64,000 bases of DNA from Fluviicola sp. (GCA_029866325.1 JARWZO010000029.1:172602-236601); one strand, 5' to 3'. Counted from the first letter of the stretch, positions 1 through 8,834 are shown. The notes: generated by a model not told the origin, from the letters alone. Numbers and translations are program-made.

Positions 1-1182
1 TACAAATTATCACTTTCTATCGATGATCTCGAAGGAAGTTTGAATGAAATTAGTCTTGCAGGTGTTTTCGAACGCTATAGTATAGCTGAGCTGACGATTG
101 CTCCTATAACTGTGAGAAAAGTTGGCAGCGACGTAACAAAAGTTGAAACGCCGAAAACCACACCTCCACCTGTTCAACAGAGTACAACAGTAACTCAAAG
201 CACACCTGTTCAGCAAAGCGCACCCGTTACCCAAAGCACAACGGTTCAGCAGAGTACACCAGTTGCGTCTAATTCTCAGCAATGTGCTCCGTTTGTTGGA
301 AACCCGGCTGCAGGCAAAGTAAAAGTGAATTTTTATAACAATGATGGTTATTGCTTTGAAGTGCTCTCACCAGGTAGTTCTTATACGAATGGACCAACCA
401 ACAACGCAACCATTTACTTTAATTATGGTAAAGCAAATATCATTATCAAAATGAATGGATCGATCATCATTCAAGAAGAAATCAAAACCAATCAAAATCT
501 CCAGGCAGTTTCATACATGATCAAAGAAAAAAAAGGAGAATGGTCCTTGGATCGAAAAGATGTCGAAATAACGGCGGAGGCGCAAGCTCGCATGGATAAA
601 ATGGAAGCTGATTCAGACAAATGGCATGAGGAAAATAAAAAGGAATCTGAAGCATGGCAAGCTGAACAAAGTGCAAAACACCAGGAACTGGTAAAAGAAA
701 CTGAAAAAGATGATGACGAAGAAGAAGGTTCATCTTCAACTAAAAGCAGTGGCAACTCAGGAACATCCGGAAGTGGTTCTAAAAACACCAATATTTCAGG
801 ATCAGGATCCACTACTTTTACGATCACTTATAAAGGAACTCCTGTTTGCAATACCGACATTTCATTCATTCAGGGTGGCTCTAGAGTAGCTGGTGGTACT
901 ACAAATGATAATGGCGAATTCAAATCTGATTTCAATGGTGCAATTGGAGTAGCTTTTACTGTAAAAGGTCAACGCAATAATACCACATGGGAAATAAAAG
1001 ATTTTTATGCGTTACCAAATAACGATTCTGAAATTGGATTGCGTCTCGAAGATTTCGAGAAACAAATGGAAGAAATGACAAAAATGGTTGGCGAAGAAGA
1101 TAGCGAAATGGGCGCTATCATGGGCGGATTTACAACTGCTGTAAGTGTTGCCGCTTGGGGTGTTACCGATGGTTGCAAATGA
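1..1182 (+). CDS. Secreted or surface low-complexity protein, 5' end cut by the window edge
   Basis: The reading frame is open from base 1, so the true start lies to the left; the first in-window start-like codon is a TTG at 40, which I do not believe is the start. Visible parts in order: a short folded piece, a Pro/Thr/Gln-rich stretch with repeats of the type QSTTVTQSTPVQQS (about residues 45-75 counted from base 40), a small region with two cysteines, a charged segment rich in Glu, Lys and Trp that looks like a coiled coil, a Ser/Gly linker, and a C-terminal beta domain (from about residue 260) resembling carboxypeptidase-regulatory-like folds. The last residues are small and hydrophobic, ending in GCK. 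I do not recognise a family. The Thr/Pro/Gln linker and Ser/Gly spacer suggest an envelope or exported protein, which is inference. A strong hairpin terminator follows. Confidence 0.75.
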   Translation, partial: YKLSLSIDDLEGSLNEISLAGVFERYSIAELTIAPITVRKVGSDVTKVETPKTTPPPVQQSTTVTQSTPVQQSAPVTQSTTVQQSTPVASNSQQCAPFVGNPAAGKVKVNFYNNDGYCFEVLSPGSSYTNGPTNNATIYFNYGKANIIIKMNGSIIIQEEIKTNQNLQAVSYMIKEKKGEWSLDRKDVEITAEAQARMDKMEADSDKWHEENKKESEAWQAEQSAKHQELVKETEKDDDEEEGSSSTKSSGNSGTSGSGSKNTNISGSGSTTFTITYKGTPVCNTDISFIQGGSRVAGGTTNDNGEFKSDFNGAIGVAFTVKGQRNNTTWEIKDFYALPNNDSEIGLRLEDFEKQMEEMTKMVGEEDSEMGAIMGGFTTAVSVAAWGVTDGCK

Positions 1183-1200
1183 TTTAAACTAAGTTTATTG

Positions 1201-1236
1201 AATGCCACTTGAAACATTTTCAAGTGGCATTTTTTA
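1201..1236 (+). terminator. Rho-independent terminator
   Basis: A perfect 14-bp stem (1201-1214 with 1218-1231) has a 3-nt loop and runs into a T tract. It lies 18 bases after the stop of the first gene and separates it from the GyrI-like gene. Confidence 0.9.
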
Positions 1237-1325
1237 TGATCGAAACTTAATTACTTCGCAACTCAACTGCCATAGGGTTGTCAGTGAACCATCTTACTTT
1301 CGGCGCTTATCTTTAAAAGCAAAAC

Positions 1326-1778
1326 ATGGAAACAATACAATCATTCCACATCATCGGTATTTCGATACGTACCACCAATGAAAATGGACAATCGGCAACG
1401 GACATAGGAGCACTTTGGCAACGATTTATGGGAGAAGGAATCCTGGCCAATATTCCGTCAAAAACAGATGAGGCGATCATTTGCGTATACACTGATTATG
1501 AAAAAGATCACACTGCTCCATACACCACCATTTTAGGGTGTAAAGTCGAAAACCTGAATCAGATTCCCGATGGAATGGTTGGCAAAACAATCGATTCCGG
1601 TGCTTACGAACAATTCACAGCTGTTGGAAATGCCCAAGAAGGCGCCGTTTACAATCAATGGGTAAAAATCTGGAATTCGGACTTAGACAGGGCTTACACC
1701 GCCGATTTTGAGGTTTATGGAGCTGAATCGGTTGATCCGGTAAATGGAAAGGTTCCCATTTTTATAGCAATCAACTAA
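1326..1778 (+). CDS. GyrI-like / effector-binding domain protein
   Basis: This 150-aa protein has the pattern of the stand-alone GyrI-like small-molecule-binding (AraC effector-binding) domain: an N-terminal strand, a helix with IGALWQRF, a central FDYTDYE-like strand (here ICVYTDYEKDHT), a DGMVGKTIDSGAYEQFTAVG core and a C-terminal strand with DFEVYG. Such proteins bind hydrophobic small molecules or modulate partner proteins, and many lack the DNA-binding part, as here. It has no signal peptide, so it should be cytoplasmic. The next gene starts on the base after its stop codon, so the two are almost certainly co-transcribed. A near-consensus -7 element TACTTTCG is seen at 1295-1302, without a convincing -33 box. 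Confidence 0.85.
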   Translation: METIQSFHIIGISIRTTNENGQSATDIGALWQRFMGEGILANIPSKTDEAIICVYTDYEKDHTAPYTTILGCKVENLNQIPDGMVGKTIDSGAYEQFTAVGNAQEGAVYNQWVKIWNSDLDRAYTADFEVYGAESVDPVNGKVPIFIAIN

Positions 1779-2132
1779 ATGTCACAGGTCGACGACTTTT
1801 TCCTGAAACAGGAAGAACCAGTAAAATCGTGTTTATTGGCATTGAAAACCGTTATTCGGCAAATCGATCCGGAAATCGAATTGAGCCTTCGCTATGGAAT
1901 GCCGTTTTTCACCCTGAAAGGAAAACGATTCTGTTATCTGTGGATTCACAAAAAACACCAACAACCGTATATCGGTTTTGTGGATGGAAATCAGATGAAC
2001 CATGCGCAATTGCTGCAGGAAGACCGAACACGGATGAAAATTTTGCTCATTGATGCGGAGAAAGATATTCCTCTGGAGTTGGTGAAAAAACTTGTGTTAG
2101 AAGCTATCAGCATTGCTTTGAAACAACCTTAA
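1779..2132 (+). CDS. DUF1801 family protein
   Basis: This cytoplasmic protein of 117 aa matches the DUF1801 (YdhG/Fra-like) pattern: an N-terminal helix with DDFFLKQEEPVKSCLLALK, then ELSLRYGMPFF, a FCYLWIHKKHQQPYIGF strand pair and a helical C-terminus. The biochemical role of this family is not established. The ATG directly abuts the stop codon of the GyrI-like gene, indicating translational coupling. Its own stop codon lies at the left edge of the first palindromic repeat. Confidence 0.85.
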   Translation: MSQVDDFFLKQEEPVKSCLLALKTVIRQIDPEIELSLRYGMPFFTLKGKRFCYLWIHKKHQQPYIGFVDGNQMNHAQLLQEDRTRMKILLIDAEKDIPLELVKKLVLEAISIALKQP

Positions 2133-2209
2133 AATCGGTTCGTAATATTGCAAATTGGCATATCAAATAAACGGACGGTAATTCGCAATATTACGAACCG
2201 TTTTTTGAC
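2131..2209. repeat. 80-bp palindromic repeat, copy 1
   Basis: Arms 2136-2156 and 2180-2200 are 21 nt long with a single mismatch and enclose a 23-nt loop. The element starts with an A run and ends with six Ts, so it could terminate transcription in both directions. A near-identical copy lies at 2325-2404. The arm core is TTCGTAATATTGC. Confidence 0.9.
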
Positions 2210-2324
2210 ACATCGAAATACCTTCCAACTAGAGAGAATTAGGTTTTGGATTAATAGAAATTCTTATCGATTTAATTTTTGAATCGCTTATAAGGAAGTA
2301 TTAAACCCACTTTAAATCAACACT

Positions 2325-2404
2325 AAAATCCGTTCGTAATATTGCAAATTGGCATATCAAATAAATGCACGTTAATTTGCAATATTACGAACGATTTTTT
2401 GACC
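2325..2404. repeat. 80-bp palindromic repeat, copy 2
   Basis: Arms 2331-2350 and 2374-2393 form a perfect 20-bp stem, again flanked by A and T runs. The loop begins with the same GGCATATCAAATAAA as copy 1. With copy 1 it fills most of the 307-base gap between the DUF1801 gene and the oxygenase gene; the 115 bases between the copies are AT-rich and show nothing recognisable. Confidence 0.9.
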
Positions 2405-2439
2405 TAAAAATGACTACTTTTAATACCTGAAATGCCCTC

Positions 2440-3660
2440 GTGTCAATGATTCCGAATCGATTTACTTATCCTTCTCCCGGCTTTGATTTTTACTGGAAAC
2501 ATGGTCGAGGTCGAAAAATGCTCAAAAAACTGAGCAACATCCCTGAAAAGGAAGTAATTGAACAGCGTATTCCCCTACTCTTTGAGTTTGATCAACTGGC
2601 CGATCAAGTGGTAAATGAAACCTACCAGAAACTTGGTTATCAGCAAACAGACGCCTTATTAAACACCATTTTCGAATCAGGAATCGATGCTGTTCCTGAA
2701 GCTCCCGAAAGTCTGAAACAACTGTTTCGTGAAGTCACAACCATCCCCGAATGGCTTAATTGGACAAAAGTAGAACAAGGCTCAGCTTTCTGTCGCCGAA
2801 GCGGTCCGCTGGGTTTGATCGTTTTGCGCAACTACTGCCTTATGGGTGGTTACGAATCGGCAGCTATCAATAAACCCTTGATTTTTACAGGAGCGCTCAA
2901 AAAAGGTGATGCCAAACGCATTGCCGAAACCACCGAATTTTGGGTAGCAATTACACATAAAAATGCCCTTCTTCAGCATGCTGCCGGATTTAAACATGCG
3001 GTAAAAGTGCGCCTAATGCATGCGTATGCACGAGTTTCTGTGCGCAAAATTCCCGAATGGGAAAACCAATCTTGGGGCGAACCCATTAATCTGTGGGACA
3101 TGATTGCTACCAACCTCGGATTTTCATTGGTGTTTATGGAAGGCTTGAAAAATCTTGGTTTAAAACCCAATCAGCAGGAAATTGAAGGATTGTTGCATCT
3201 GTGGAAATACGTGGGTTATTTATTGGGTATTCCGGCACATTACCTTCCTGACACGGAAGAACAAGCCATTGCAGAACTCTATAAATGGACCATCACCCAA
3301 CCACCCGCAGATGAAGATACTAAAGCACTGGCGTTGGCTTTGATGAATGAACCCTACAATGTTTCGTTTCCAAAATATCAATGGCAAAAACGATTGGTGC
3401 TGAATGTACATTTAGCCTATAATTACTTTTTTCTGGGCAAGCGTTCTTGCAATGAAATGGGATTACCAAAATCGCCGCTCGGTTTTTTACCGCGTTTAGT
3501 TCCCGTTTTTCAATTTATTCCCGAGCTGGTTACACAGCGTAGTGCCCGCTATTACGATAAACGAACAGCAAGCGGAAGAAAAAAACAGGAACACATTAAA
3601 GATCTTTTCCTAGAAGGACATTCTGCTGCTTTGGCACAACATCACCATCGCAACAAGTGA
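2440..3660 (+). CDS. MpaB/Lcp-like oxygenase family protein (DUF2236)
   Basis: The protein of about 406 aa resembles the oxygenase MpaB / latex-clearing-protein superfamily, which contains b-type heme dioxygenases and many members of unknown substrate. The conserved core is visible as R160, T164 and H194 in the contexts AKRIAETTEF and RLMHAYAR. The spacing equals that remembered for LcpK30 (R164, T168, proximal heme ligand H198), but the position of the LcpK30 lysine K167 is Glu here. No signal peptide is evident, unlike secreted rubber oxygenases. The start is either GTG at 2440 or ATG at 2446; I cannot decide from context. Heme binding is inferred from the spacing and the substrate is unknown. 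Confidence 0.75.
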   Translation: MSMIPNRFTYPSPGFDFYWKHGRGRKMLKKLSNIPEKEVIEQRIPLLFEFDQLADQVVNETYQKLGYQQTDALLNTIFESGIDAVPEAPESLKQLFREVTTIPEWLNWTKVEQGSAFCRRSGPLGLIVLRNYCLMGGYESAAINKPLIFTGALKKGDAKRIAETTEFWVAITHKNALLQHAAGFKHAVKVRLMHAYARVSVRKIPEWENQSWGEPINLWDMIATNLGFSLVFMEGLKNLGLKPNQQEIEGLLHLWKYVGYLLGIPAHYLPDTEEQAIAELYKWTITQPPADEDTKALALALMNEPYNVSFPKYQWQKRLVLNVHLAYNYFFLGKRSCNEMGLPKSPLGFLPRLVPVFQFIPELVTQRSARYYDKRTASGRKKQEHIKDLFLEGHSAALAQHHHRNK

Positions 3661-3732
3661 AATTGCTTCTCAAATAGTGTTAAATCTGACCATCATATCA
3701 CCACGATCTGTATTTTCGGCAAAACACACCGT

Positions 3733-4185
3733 ATGAAATTGCTCTTTTTAGCTTCTGTAATTGCGCTCTGCTCGTTTCATAAATTACCTGCTACTAATTG
3801 TGGTGAGCGCATCTTTGCTTGGGAGCAACAAACTGCAAATGACGAGCGCTTCGTTGATTTCCCGAAAGTTTCAGGAAAGAAAAACGGACCGAAATACGTT
3901 GGTGGAGATAAAGCATTAGACCGCTTAATTCGTGAAAAACTCATTCTTTCGGAAGAAGCTCAGGGACACATCTTTAACCTCAATTATTACTTTGTTGTCA
4001 ACTGCGATGGTTCTATTGGAGATGTGGTTATTCTCGGCGACGAAATAGTGGCTGAATGGACCAACATCCGCAACATTATTGTGCATACTATGGGATGGAA
4101 ACCGGCTCTTTTCGACAAGAAACCCGTTAATTGTATCTATTTTCGTACCCTGATGATTAACGGTAAAGACTATAAATCGAAATGA
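3733..4185 (+). CDS. Secreted small protein, TonB-C-like fold
   Basis: This 150-aa protein begins with a signal peptide (roughly residues 1-20, MKLLFLASVIALCSFHKLPA). The C-terminal half has the strand-strand-helix-strand layout of TonB C-terminal-like domains: a strand around LNYYFVVNCDGSIGDVVIL, a helix around NIRNIIVHTMGWKPALF and a final strand CIYFRTLMI. The phrase pattern of a trait value, then W-x-PA, then a closing strand is common in Bacteroidota energy-transducer-like proteins. It carries no transmembrane anchor beyond the signal peptide, so it is not a full TonB. It overlaps the next gene by 4 nt. Confidence 0.6.
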   Translation: MKLLFLASVIALCSFHKLPATNCGERIFAWEQQTANDERFVDFPKVSGKKNGPKYVGGDKALDRLIREKLILSEEAQGHIFNLNYYFVVNCDGSIGDVVILGDEIVAEWTNIRNIIVHTMGWKPALFDKKPVNCIYFRTLMINGKDYKSK

Positions 4186-4643
4186 AGTTTCAGGTTCTGA
4201 TCGCGGCTATTGTAAGCACATTCCTCTTCTTTTTTATGCTGAATCCGGTTTATGGATTTATGCCGTTGATGAACAATCTTCTGGAATCGCTTGATTATTA
4301 TTTATCCTGGTCTCTCTCCACCATCGATGCTGCTCTTATCGCGGTAATTCCATGGATTGTATTCGGTTTGGTACGAACTGGAGAAAAACAAACGGTAAAA
4401 CATCAACTGGGGCTAACCGCTTTATTTCTAATGGGTGCTTTTATCTTCTTTATCTTCGGTTTTTTGATGATGAGCATCGAAACAAGTCCCAATCCATTAA
4501 TGCCGAGTTACCTGAAATTTCAGCCGTTCAATCATTATTGGGCAATTTGTTTTGCAATGAGTAACCTGCTTATTTCGGGCATGTACCTCTTCGACCGCAA
4601 ACGAAAACGCGATCAGCAAGATGTAATCGATCAAAAACCATAA
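4182..4643 (+). CDS. Membrane protein of unknown function
   Basis: This 153-aa protein has about four hydrophobic segments (near residues 5-25, 40-62, 76-100 and 115-137) and a short basic C-terminal tail (DRKRKRDQQ), so the tail is probably cytoplasmic. I do not recognise the family. The start ATG overlaps the stop of the preceding secreted protein in an ATGA arrangement, so the two genes form an operon. Confidence 0.7.
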   Translation: MKFQVLIAAIVSTFLFFFMLNPVYGFMPLMNNLLESLDYYLSWSLSTIDAALIAVIPWIVFGLVRTGEKQTVKHQLGLTALFLMGAFIFFIFGFLMMSIETSPNPLMPSYLKFQPFNHYWAICFAMSNLLISGMYLFDRKRKRDQQDVIDQKP

Positions 4644-4652
4644 CCAACCTCT

Positions 4653-4718
4653 AACAACTAATAACTAACCACTAATGACTAACCACTAATAACTAACCAC
4701 TAATAACTAGCCACTAAT
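4653..4718. repeat. 14-bp tandem repeat
   Basis: Four head-to-tail units of AACTAACCACTAAT occur at 4663-4718, each with at most one change, preceded by a partial unit from 4653. There are no spacers, so this is not a CRISPR array. It lies in the 232-base gap before a T9SS cargo gene, and the remainder of the gap holds nothing recognised. Confidence 0.85.
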
Positions 4719-4875
4719 AACCAAAGAAAAACTTGACTCGTATCTGATATTGTTATAAATTGCTTATCACTTTTAACGACTATTCACATGCAACCACATT
4801 CGCACGCTTACTCGGCTATATTCTTTAAGTCTGCCCAACAGGTTCATGCCCTCTGTAACCTTTTAATTTCACTAT

Positions 4876-6654
4876 ATGAAACACAAACTAACAATGTTTG
4901 CCTGCCTGGTTACAATGGCGGGCAATGCGCAGTACTTTGAACATCGTTACGGTATGCCTGTAACAGAAGAACGCATCGGTAGCGGCGAGTTTACCTTTTA
5001 TACTGGGAAAGGTCATATCATGTCAGGACAGCGCGATGCTACTACAACTCCGGATGAATTATTACTCATTCGAACAGAACAAAACGGAAGAATCCTACCT
5101 GGCCCATATTTTAAGAATCGTTATGCATTATACGATGCCAACGTCACTATTCAGCATCACGTGATCAGCTCTAAAGTCGCTGAATTAAACGATTTTAATT
5201 TTTACGGAACTAATGGCGTTTATGGTGTAGTTGGAGTTTGTCAATTGCCATCAAATAACCAACAATCGGTTTATTATGCTTTATTCGATGCAAATGGTCT
5301 TCCATTATTGGCCAGAACATACACTACGAATCTAGGCGCACACTCCTATGTTGTCAATGCTATTAGAGCTTCTGATGACCTAGATAACGTATATCTATGC
5401 GGAATGGTCTTTGACGGAATACAACATTATGCAATGGTCATGAAACTGGAAATCATCACCGGAAATATTGTTTGGGCAAGAACTTATGAAGTGGATTCCG
5501 GAACAAACAGCGGAGAACCCGAACAAGCGTTTGATTTAATTGAAAACCAGGCTACAGGTGAATTATTAGTAGTTGGTCAGCGCCATGTGTGTTTGTCTAC
5601 TTCAGACGACGGTTACATCATGCATTTGGATCCGGCAACAGGCTTGCCAGGTCCTTTAACCGATTTTTATGGCAATACAAGCGACCCCGATTCTTTTCAA
5701 AGTATTGACAGGGCGGCTGCGCAAGACGGATTTTATGTTTGCGGGTGGTCTGGACAAACAACAACAATACGCGATCATTGGGTTCTGAAATTTGACAATA
5801 CCAATAATCCACCAATTTGGTCAACGTTGATTGATTACTTTCAACCAAGCACATCCGGTTGGGGAGCCGATAATCCCGGAATTGATTTGATTGAACGCGT
5901 AAACACATCAGGTATCCCTGAAATATATTCCATGGGACGAACTGCCGCTGGTGAATTAGGTGGAACAGATATTGAAATTTACAAAGTGGACGCCACAATT
6001 GGAAACGTTTTGGATCAATATACACACGGAAATTTCAGAAATGATTATCCGAGTAATATTCACATGCAAAATACAGGGGCAGTAGATGATGGACTAGGCG
6101 TTTATTCCATGCGGGAACATGCTTCCTTGAATTTTGATCTCATGATACACAAAAGTTACTTTAATGGCATTTCACCTACGCCAACAGGATCGCAATGTGA
6201 CTATGACATTGTTCAAAGAGGTGAAACCCCGGGTCCGGGTTGGTTGTACGAAATAAAATCGCGTGAAATTGATGAGTTTTATATGGTACAAAATGAATTG
6301 CGGTACATCGATACGTTACGAGATTTGGAAAACTGTCATGCAAGCAGCATTCCGGGTGGAAGCAATGCGTTAATGCTCAATAATCAAATGGATCCATCTC
6401 TAGATCTTCAATTGTTACAAACTGTTGAAAGCAATCCAATATTGATGGTTCAAGCAGATGATGTTCAGACTATCACAACAGATTTACGCACGATCAATGG
6501 AAGTATCCTTCGTAAATTCGGTTCTACTGTTTTAGCAGTCGGAGAAACTGAAATTCCGCTGGATTTAAACGGACTTTCTCTAGCAACGGGTGTTTACTTT
6601 ATCGTTTGGTCGAACGGAAATGAAACCGGAACCGAAAGATTGGTTATTCGTTAA
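4876..6654 (+). CDS. T9SS type A sorting-domain cargo protein
   Basis: This 592-aa exported protein has an N-terminal signal peptide (residues 1-18, ending GNAQ). The body is beta-rich and repeats blocks such as FYVCGWSG, IYSMGRTAAGEL and VYLCGMVFDG, typical of a beta-propeller or similar repeat fold. The last 80 or so residues form a T9SS type A C-terminal domain, with the NGSILRKFG strand, LSLATGVYFIVW and the closing ERLVIR motif. Such domains direct export across the outer membrane through PorU/PorV and are usually removed. The ligand or activity is unknown. The gene appears to be a single transcription unit. Confidence 0.85.
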   Translation: MKHKLTMFACLVTMAGNAQYFEHRYGMPVTEERIGSGEFTFYTGKGHIMSGQRDATTTPDELLLIRTEQNGRILPGPYFKNRYALYDANVTIQHHVISSKVAELNDFNFYGTNGVYGVVGVCQLPSNNQQSVYYALFDANGLPLLARTYTTNLGAHSYVVNAIRASDDLDNVYLCGMVFDGIQHYAMVMKLEIITGNIVWARTYEVDSGTNSGEPEQAFDLIENQATGELLVVGQRHVCLSTSDDGYIMHLDPATGLPGPLTDFYGNTSDPDSFQSIDRAAAQDGFYVCGWSGQTTTIRDHWVLKFDNTNNPPIWSTLIDYFQPSTSGWGADNPGIDLIERVNTSGIPEIYSMGRTAAGELGGTDIEIYKVDATIGNVLDQYTHGNFRNDYPSNIHMQNTGAVDDGLGVYSMREHASLNFDLMIHKSYFNGISPTPTGSQCDYDIVQRGETPGPGWLYEIKSREIDEFYMVQNELRYIDTLRDLENCHASSIPGGSNALMLNNQMDPSLDLQLLQTVESNPILMVQADDVQTITTDLRTINGSILRKFGSTVLAVGETEIPLDLNGLSLATGVYFIVWSNGNETGTERLVIR

Positions 6655-6677
6655 TTGTGCCTTTCTAAGTTTGTATA

Positions 6678-6706
6678 AAGGGTGTCTGTTTGGGGCATCC
6701 TTTTTG
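6678..6706 (+). terminator. Probable terminator with wobble pairs
   Basis: An 8-bp stem (6678-6685 with 6695-6702) includes two G-T pairs and is followed by a T run. It lies 24 bases after the T9SS gene. Confidence 0.55.
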
Positions 6707-6755
6707 ATTTCAGTTGATTGCAAAACCAGCTTTCAAATTGTGGGTATATTTGATC

Positions 6756-7574
6756 ATGATTTTCGAAACACACATTCCATCTGCTCCTCTTTCAAAATAC
6801 ATTGAAAGCATGGTGTTTTACGCCGATTATTTCCCTGAATATTTCTTGGAAAAACTCTTACCCGATGGAAGTATTTACTTACTGATTGATTTTAAAGATG
6901 AACCCAAAAAGTGTTTTCATTCCAACGATTTCACCGAATTTGAGTCCTTTACCAAAAGTTATGTTTCCGGTCAGCACAAAGGATTTATTTACATCGAATC
7001 AACCAACGATTCGTCTATGATGGTGGTTCAGTTCAAAGCCGGTGGAGCTTCTCCGTTTTTTGATTGCCCGATTTCGGAAATGAACGAATGTGTGCGTCAC
7101 TCGGAATATTATTTCGGTGACGATCTCAATAACCTGCGCGATGAATTGAAGCAAATAGATGATGTTTCAGCCAAATTTCAGAGAATGGAGCAATTTCTGC
7201 TTGACCGATTGCATCCCACTGATGAGAATACACCTCTTGAACTTATTCTTGATCTTCTGAAAAACAAGCCATTTCAAATCACCACCAGAGAATTGGCAGA
7301 AACGGCGGGAATCAGTCAAAAACACCTGATTAGTTTATTTGATCGCCACGTAGGACTCACTCCAAAAGCACTCACGCGTATTTTTCGCTTTCAGCAGGTT
7401 ATTCAACAAGTAGAGCAACAAGAAACCATTGATTGGCTACAGATTGCAACCGATTGCGGATACTATGATCAATCGCACTTTGTGAAAGATTTTTATGCGT
7501 TTTCAGGCATCAATCCGAGTCAATACCCCGAAGCCAGAGGCGAATACCTGAATTACATTCCTGTCCGCGACTGA
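6756..7574 (+). CDS. AraC family transcriptional regulator
   Basis: The C-terminal ~100 residues form a two-helix-turn-helix AraC/XylS DNA-binding domain: the first HTH is at ITTRELAETAGISQKHLISLF and the second at IDWLQIATDCGYYDQSHFVKDF, with the family's closing G-I-N-P-S-x-Y motif. The N-terminal ~150 residues resemble the sensing domain of regulators with the DGSIYLLIDF pattern. I chose the ATG at 6756 (MIFETHIPSAPLSKYIE) rather than an upstream in-frame ATG at 6714, because homologous regulators usually begin about here and the 14 extra residues look like noncoding sequence. The target genes are unknown; the DUF1761 gene downstream is a possible candidate. Confidence 0.85.
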   Translation: MIFETHIPSAPLSKYIESMVFYADYFPEYFLEKLLPDGSIYLLIDFKDEPKKCFHSNDFTEFESFTKSYVSGQHKGFIYIESTNDSSMMVVQFKAGGASPFFDCPISEMNECVRHSEYYFGDDLNNLRDELKQIDDVSAKFQRMEQFLLDRLHPTDENTPLELILDLLKNKPFQITTRELAETAGISQKHLISLFDRHVGLTPKALTRIFRFQQVIQQVEQQETIDWLQIATDCGYYDQSHFVKDFYAFSGINPSQYPEARGEYLNYIPVRD

Positions 7575-7580
7575 GAAATT

Positions 7581-7721
7581 TTGAATGCTTAATGTTGAAT
7601 TATGAATTGAAAAGACGGTTCAGAAAAGAACATCTTTTCAATTTTACATTTTCAATTAAATCAATACTGCTATACTGGAACTAAACTCATTACAAAACCT
7701 AATTAAAAATTAAGCATTCAA
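7581..7721. repeat. Intergenic inverted repeat (13-bp arms)
   Basis: TTGAATGCTTAAT at 7581-7593 recurs inverted at 7709-7721, spanning almost the entire gap between the AraC gene and the DUF1761 gene. The left side continues with degenerate TTGAATT/ATGAATTG repeats. Confidence 0.7.
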
Positions 7722-7795
7722 CATTATTATGAGGTAAATTTTTTACAATGTCGTTTCAGCTGATTCATCGAGTTTTACCTTTCAAAACAAACAAA

Positions 7796-8197
7796 ATGGA
7801 ACACTTAAACTGGTTAGCTATCGCAACAGCCGCATTTGCCAATTTTGCCCTTGGAGGCCTGTGGTATTCACCCGTTCTTTTCGGAAAACGCTGGCAAAAA
7901 GAAAACAATCTGACAGATGAAGAACTCAAAAACGGCAATCAATTGCGGATTTTCGGGTTTGCCTTTCTCTGGTCGGCAGTAATGTCGCTTAATCTTGGTT
8001 TCTTCTTAGCTGACAAAAACACTGATCTTTCCTGGGGCGCCATTGCCGGGTTGCTTGCCGGATTGGGCTGGGTAGCCATGGCTATTTTCATTATCGGATT
8101 ATTTGAACGAAAATCAACCGTTTACATGCTCATCAACGCAGGTTATATGATTGTATCATTTGTGCTGATGGGAGTAATCATCGGAGCTTGGAGATAA
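7796..8197 (+). CDS. DUF1761 family membrane protein
   Basis: This 133-aa integral membrane protein has four predicted membrane segments and the DUF1761 hallmark near the N-terminus: NWLAIATAAFANFALGGLWY followed by SPVLFGKRW. The family's function is unknown. The start is taken at 7796 (MEHLNW), because an upstream in-frame ATG at 7748 would add 16 residues not expected in this family. A second, diverged DUF1761 gene occurs at 34513-34959 on the other strand. Confidence 0.85.
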   Translation: MEHLNWLAIATAAFANFALGGLWYSPVLFGKRWQKENNLTDEELKNGNQLRIFGFAFLWSAVMSLNLGFFLADKNTDLSWGAIAGLLAGLGWVAMAIFIIGLFERKSTVYMLINAGYMIVSFVLMGVIIGAWR

Positions 8198-8216
8198 TTC
8201 AACGAAACAGCATGGA

Positions 8217-8729
8217 TTAAATCTCCGTATTATCGAGATACATAACTCCACCTTTTCTAAAACCGATTTCATAAACCGGAGATTTATTTTCAGCGAGAAG
8301 TAAAACCGTTTCACAACTTTTCCCGACCGCCTTAATTTTTATGTTATACTCACCGTTTGGTAGCAAGATTTGTTGTGTTCTACCAATGATAACAGAGCCC
8401 ATTCTTTTCCCATCAACAACTATTTCTATGGGAAATAAAGCACTATATATGGATTTATCCCTTCTTAATATAATGCCCGATTGATCATATTTAAGGTTTT
8501 CATTACGCTGCTTTAAACCTGCGATCAGCGTATATAAGACCAAAACAAGAAATAACGGAATAATCAGAACCAACCAGACAATCGCGGCGGCTAGGGCGAT
8601 GTAAAATTCTCCGTCACTGTTCGTGATAAATTCAATCACGATTGTCGCAGGAAAAATCTGAGCGAAAACGGCTACCACAGAAGCAACCAAAGCAATAACG
8701 ACATAAACAATAGCAAAAATGCGCATCAC
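8217..8729 (-). CDS. Membrane-anchored protein of unknown function
   Basis: This 170-aa protein has two long hydrophobic segments (about residues 3-30 and 43-70) followed by a soluble beta-rich domain. That domain contains IEIVVDGKRMGSVIIGRTQQ then LPNGEYNIKIKAVG, which resembles a PEGA-like beta sandwich. I do not recognise a named family. The gene converges with the DUF1761 gene, whose stop is 19 bases away, and is divergent from rpsA. Confidence 0.65.
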   Translation of the reverse strand: MMRIFAIVYVVIALVASVVAVFAQIFPATIVIEFITNSDGEFYIALAAAIVWLVLIIPLFLVLVLYTLIAGLKQRNENLKYDQSGIILRRDKSIYSALFPIEIVVDGKRMGSVIIGRTQQILLPNGEYNIKIKAVGKSCETVLLLAENKSPVYEIGFRKGGVMYLDNTEI

Positions 8730-8799
8730 CGAATGATTTTAAGACGATTAGGCAAATATAAACGAATCCATAAACCAATCATCTTTTTTCGCGTATCCA

Positions 8800-8830
8800 T
8801 TTGATTTCAGCGATTTTAGTAGTACCTTTG
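8800..8830 (+). promoter_or_regulatory. rpsA promoter (Bacteroidota type)
   Basis: TTTG at 8800-8803 and TACCTTTG at 8823-8830 are separated by 19 nt and match the -33 TTTG / -7 TAnnTTTG consensus of Bacteroidota primary sigma promoters. Transcription should begin near 8835, giving a leader of about 100 nt. Confidence 0.85.
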
Positions 8831-8834
8831 CACC

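Noticed and set aside
4653..4718. Short tandem repeat considered as CRISPR
   Set aside because: Units are directly joined without spacers, and no cas gene is near.
6745..6752. TATATTTG considered as promoter of the AraC gene
   Set aside because: It ends 3 bases before the chosen start codon, so the transcript would be leaderless or start inside the gene; no -33 box at the right distance was seen.
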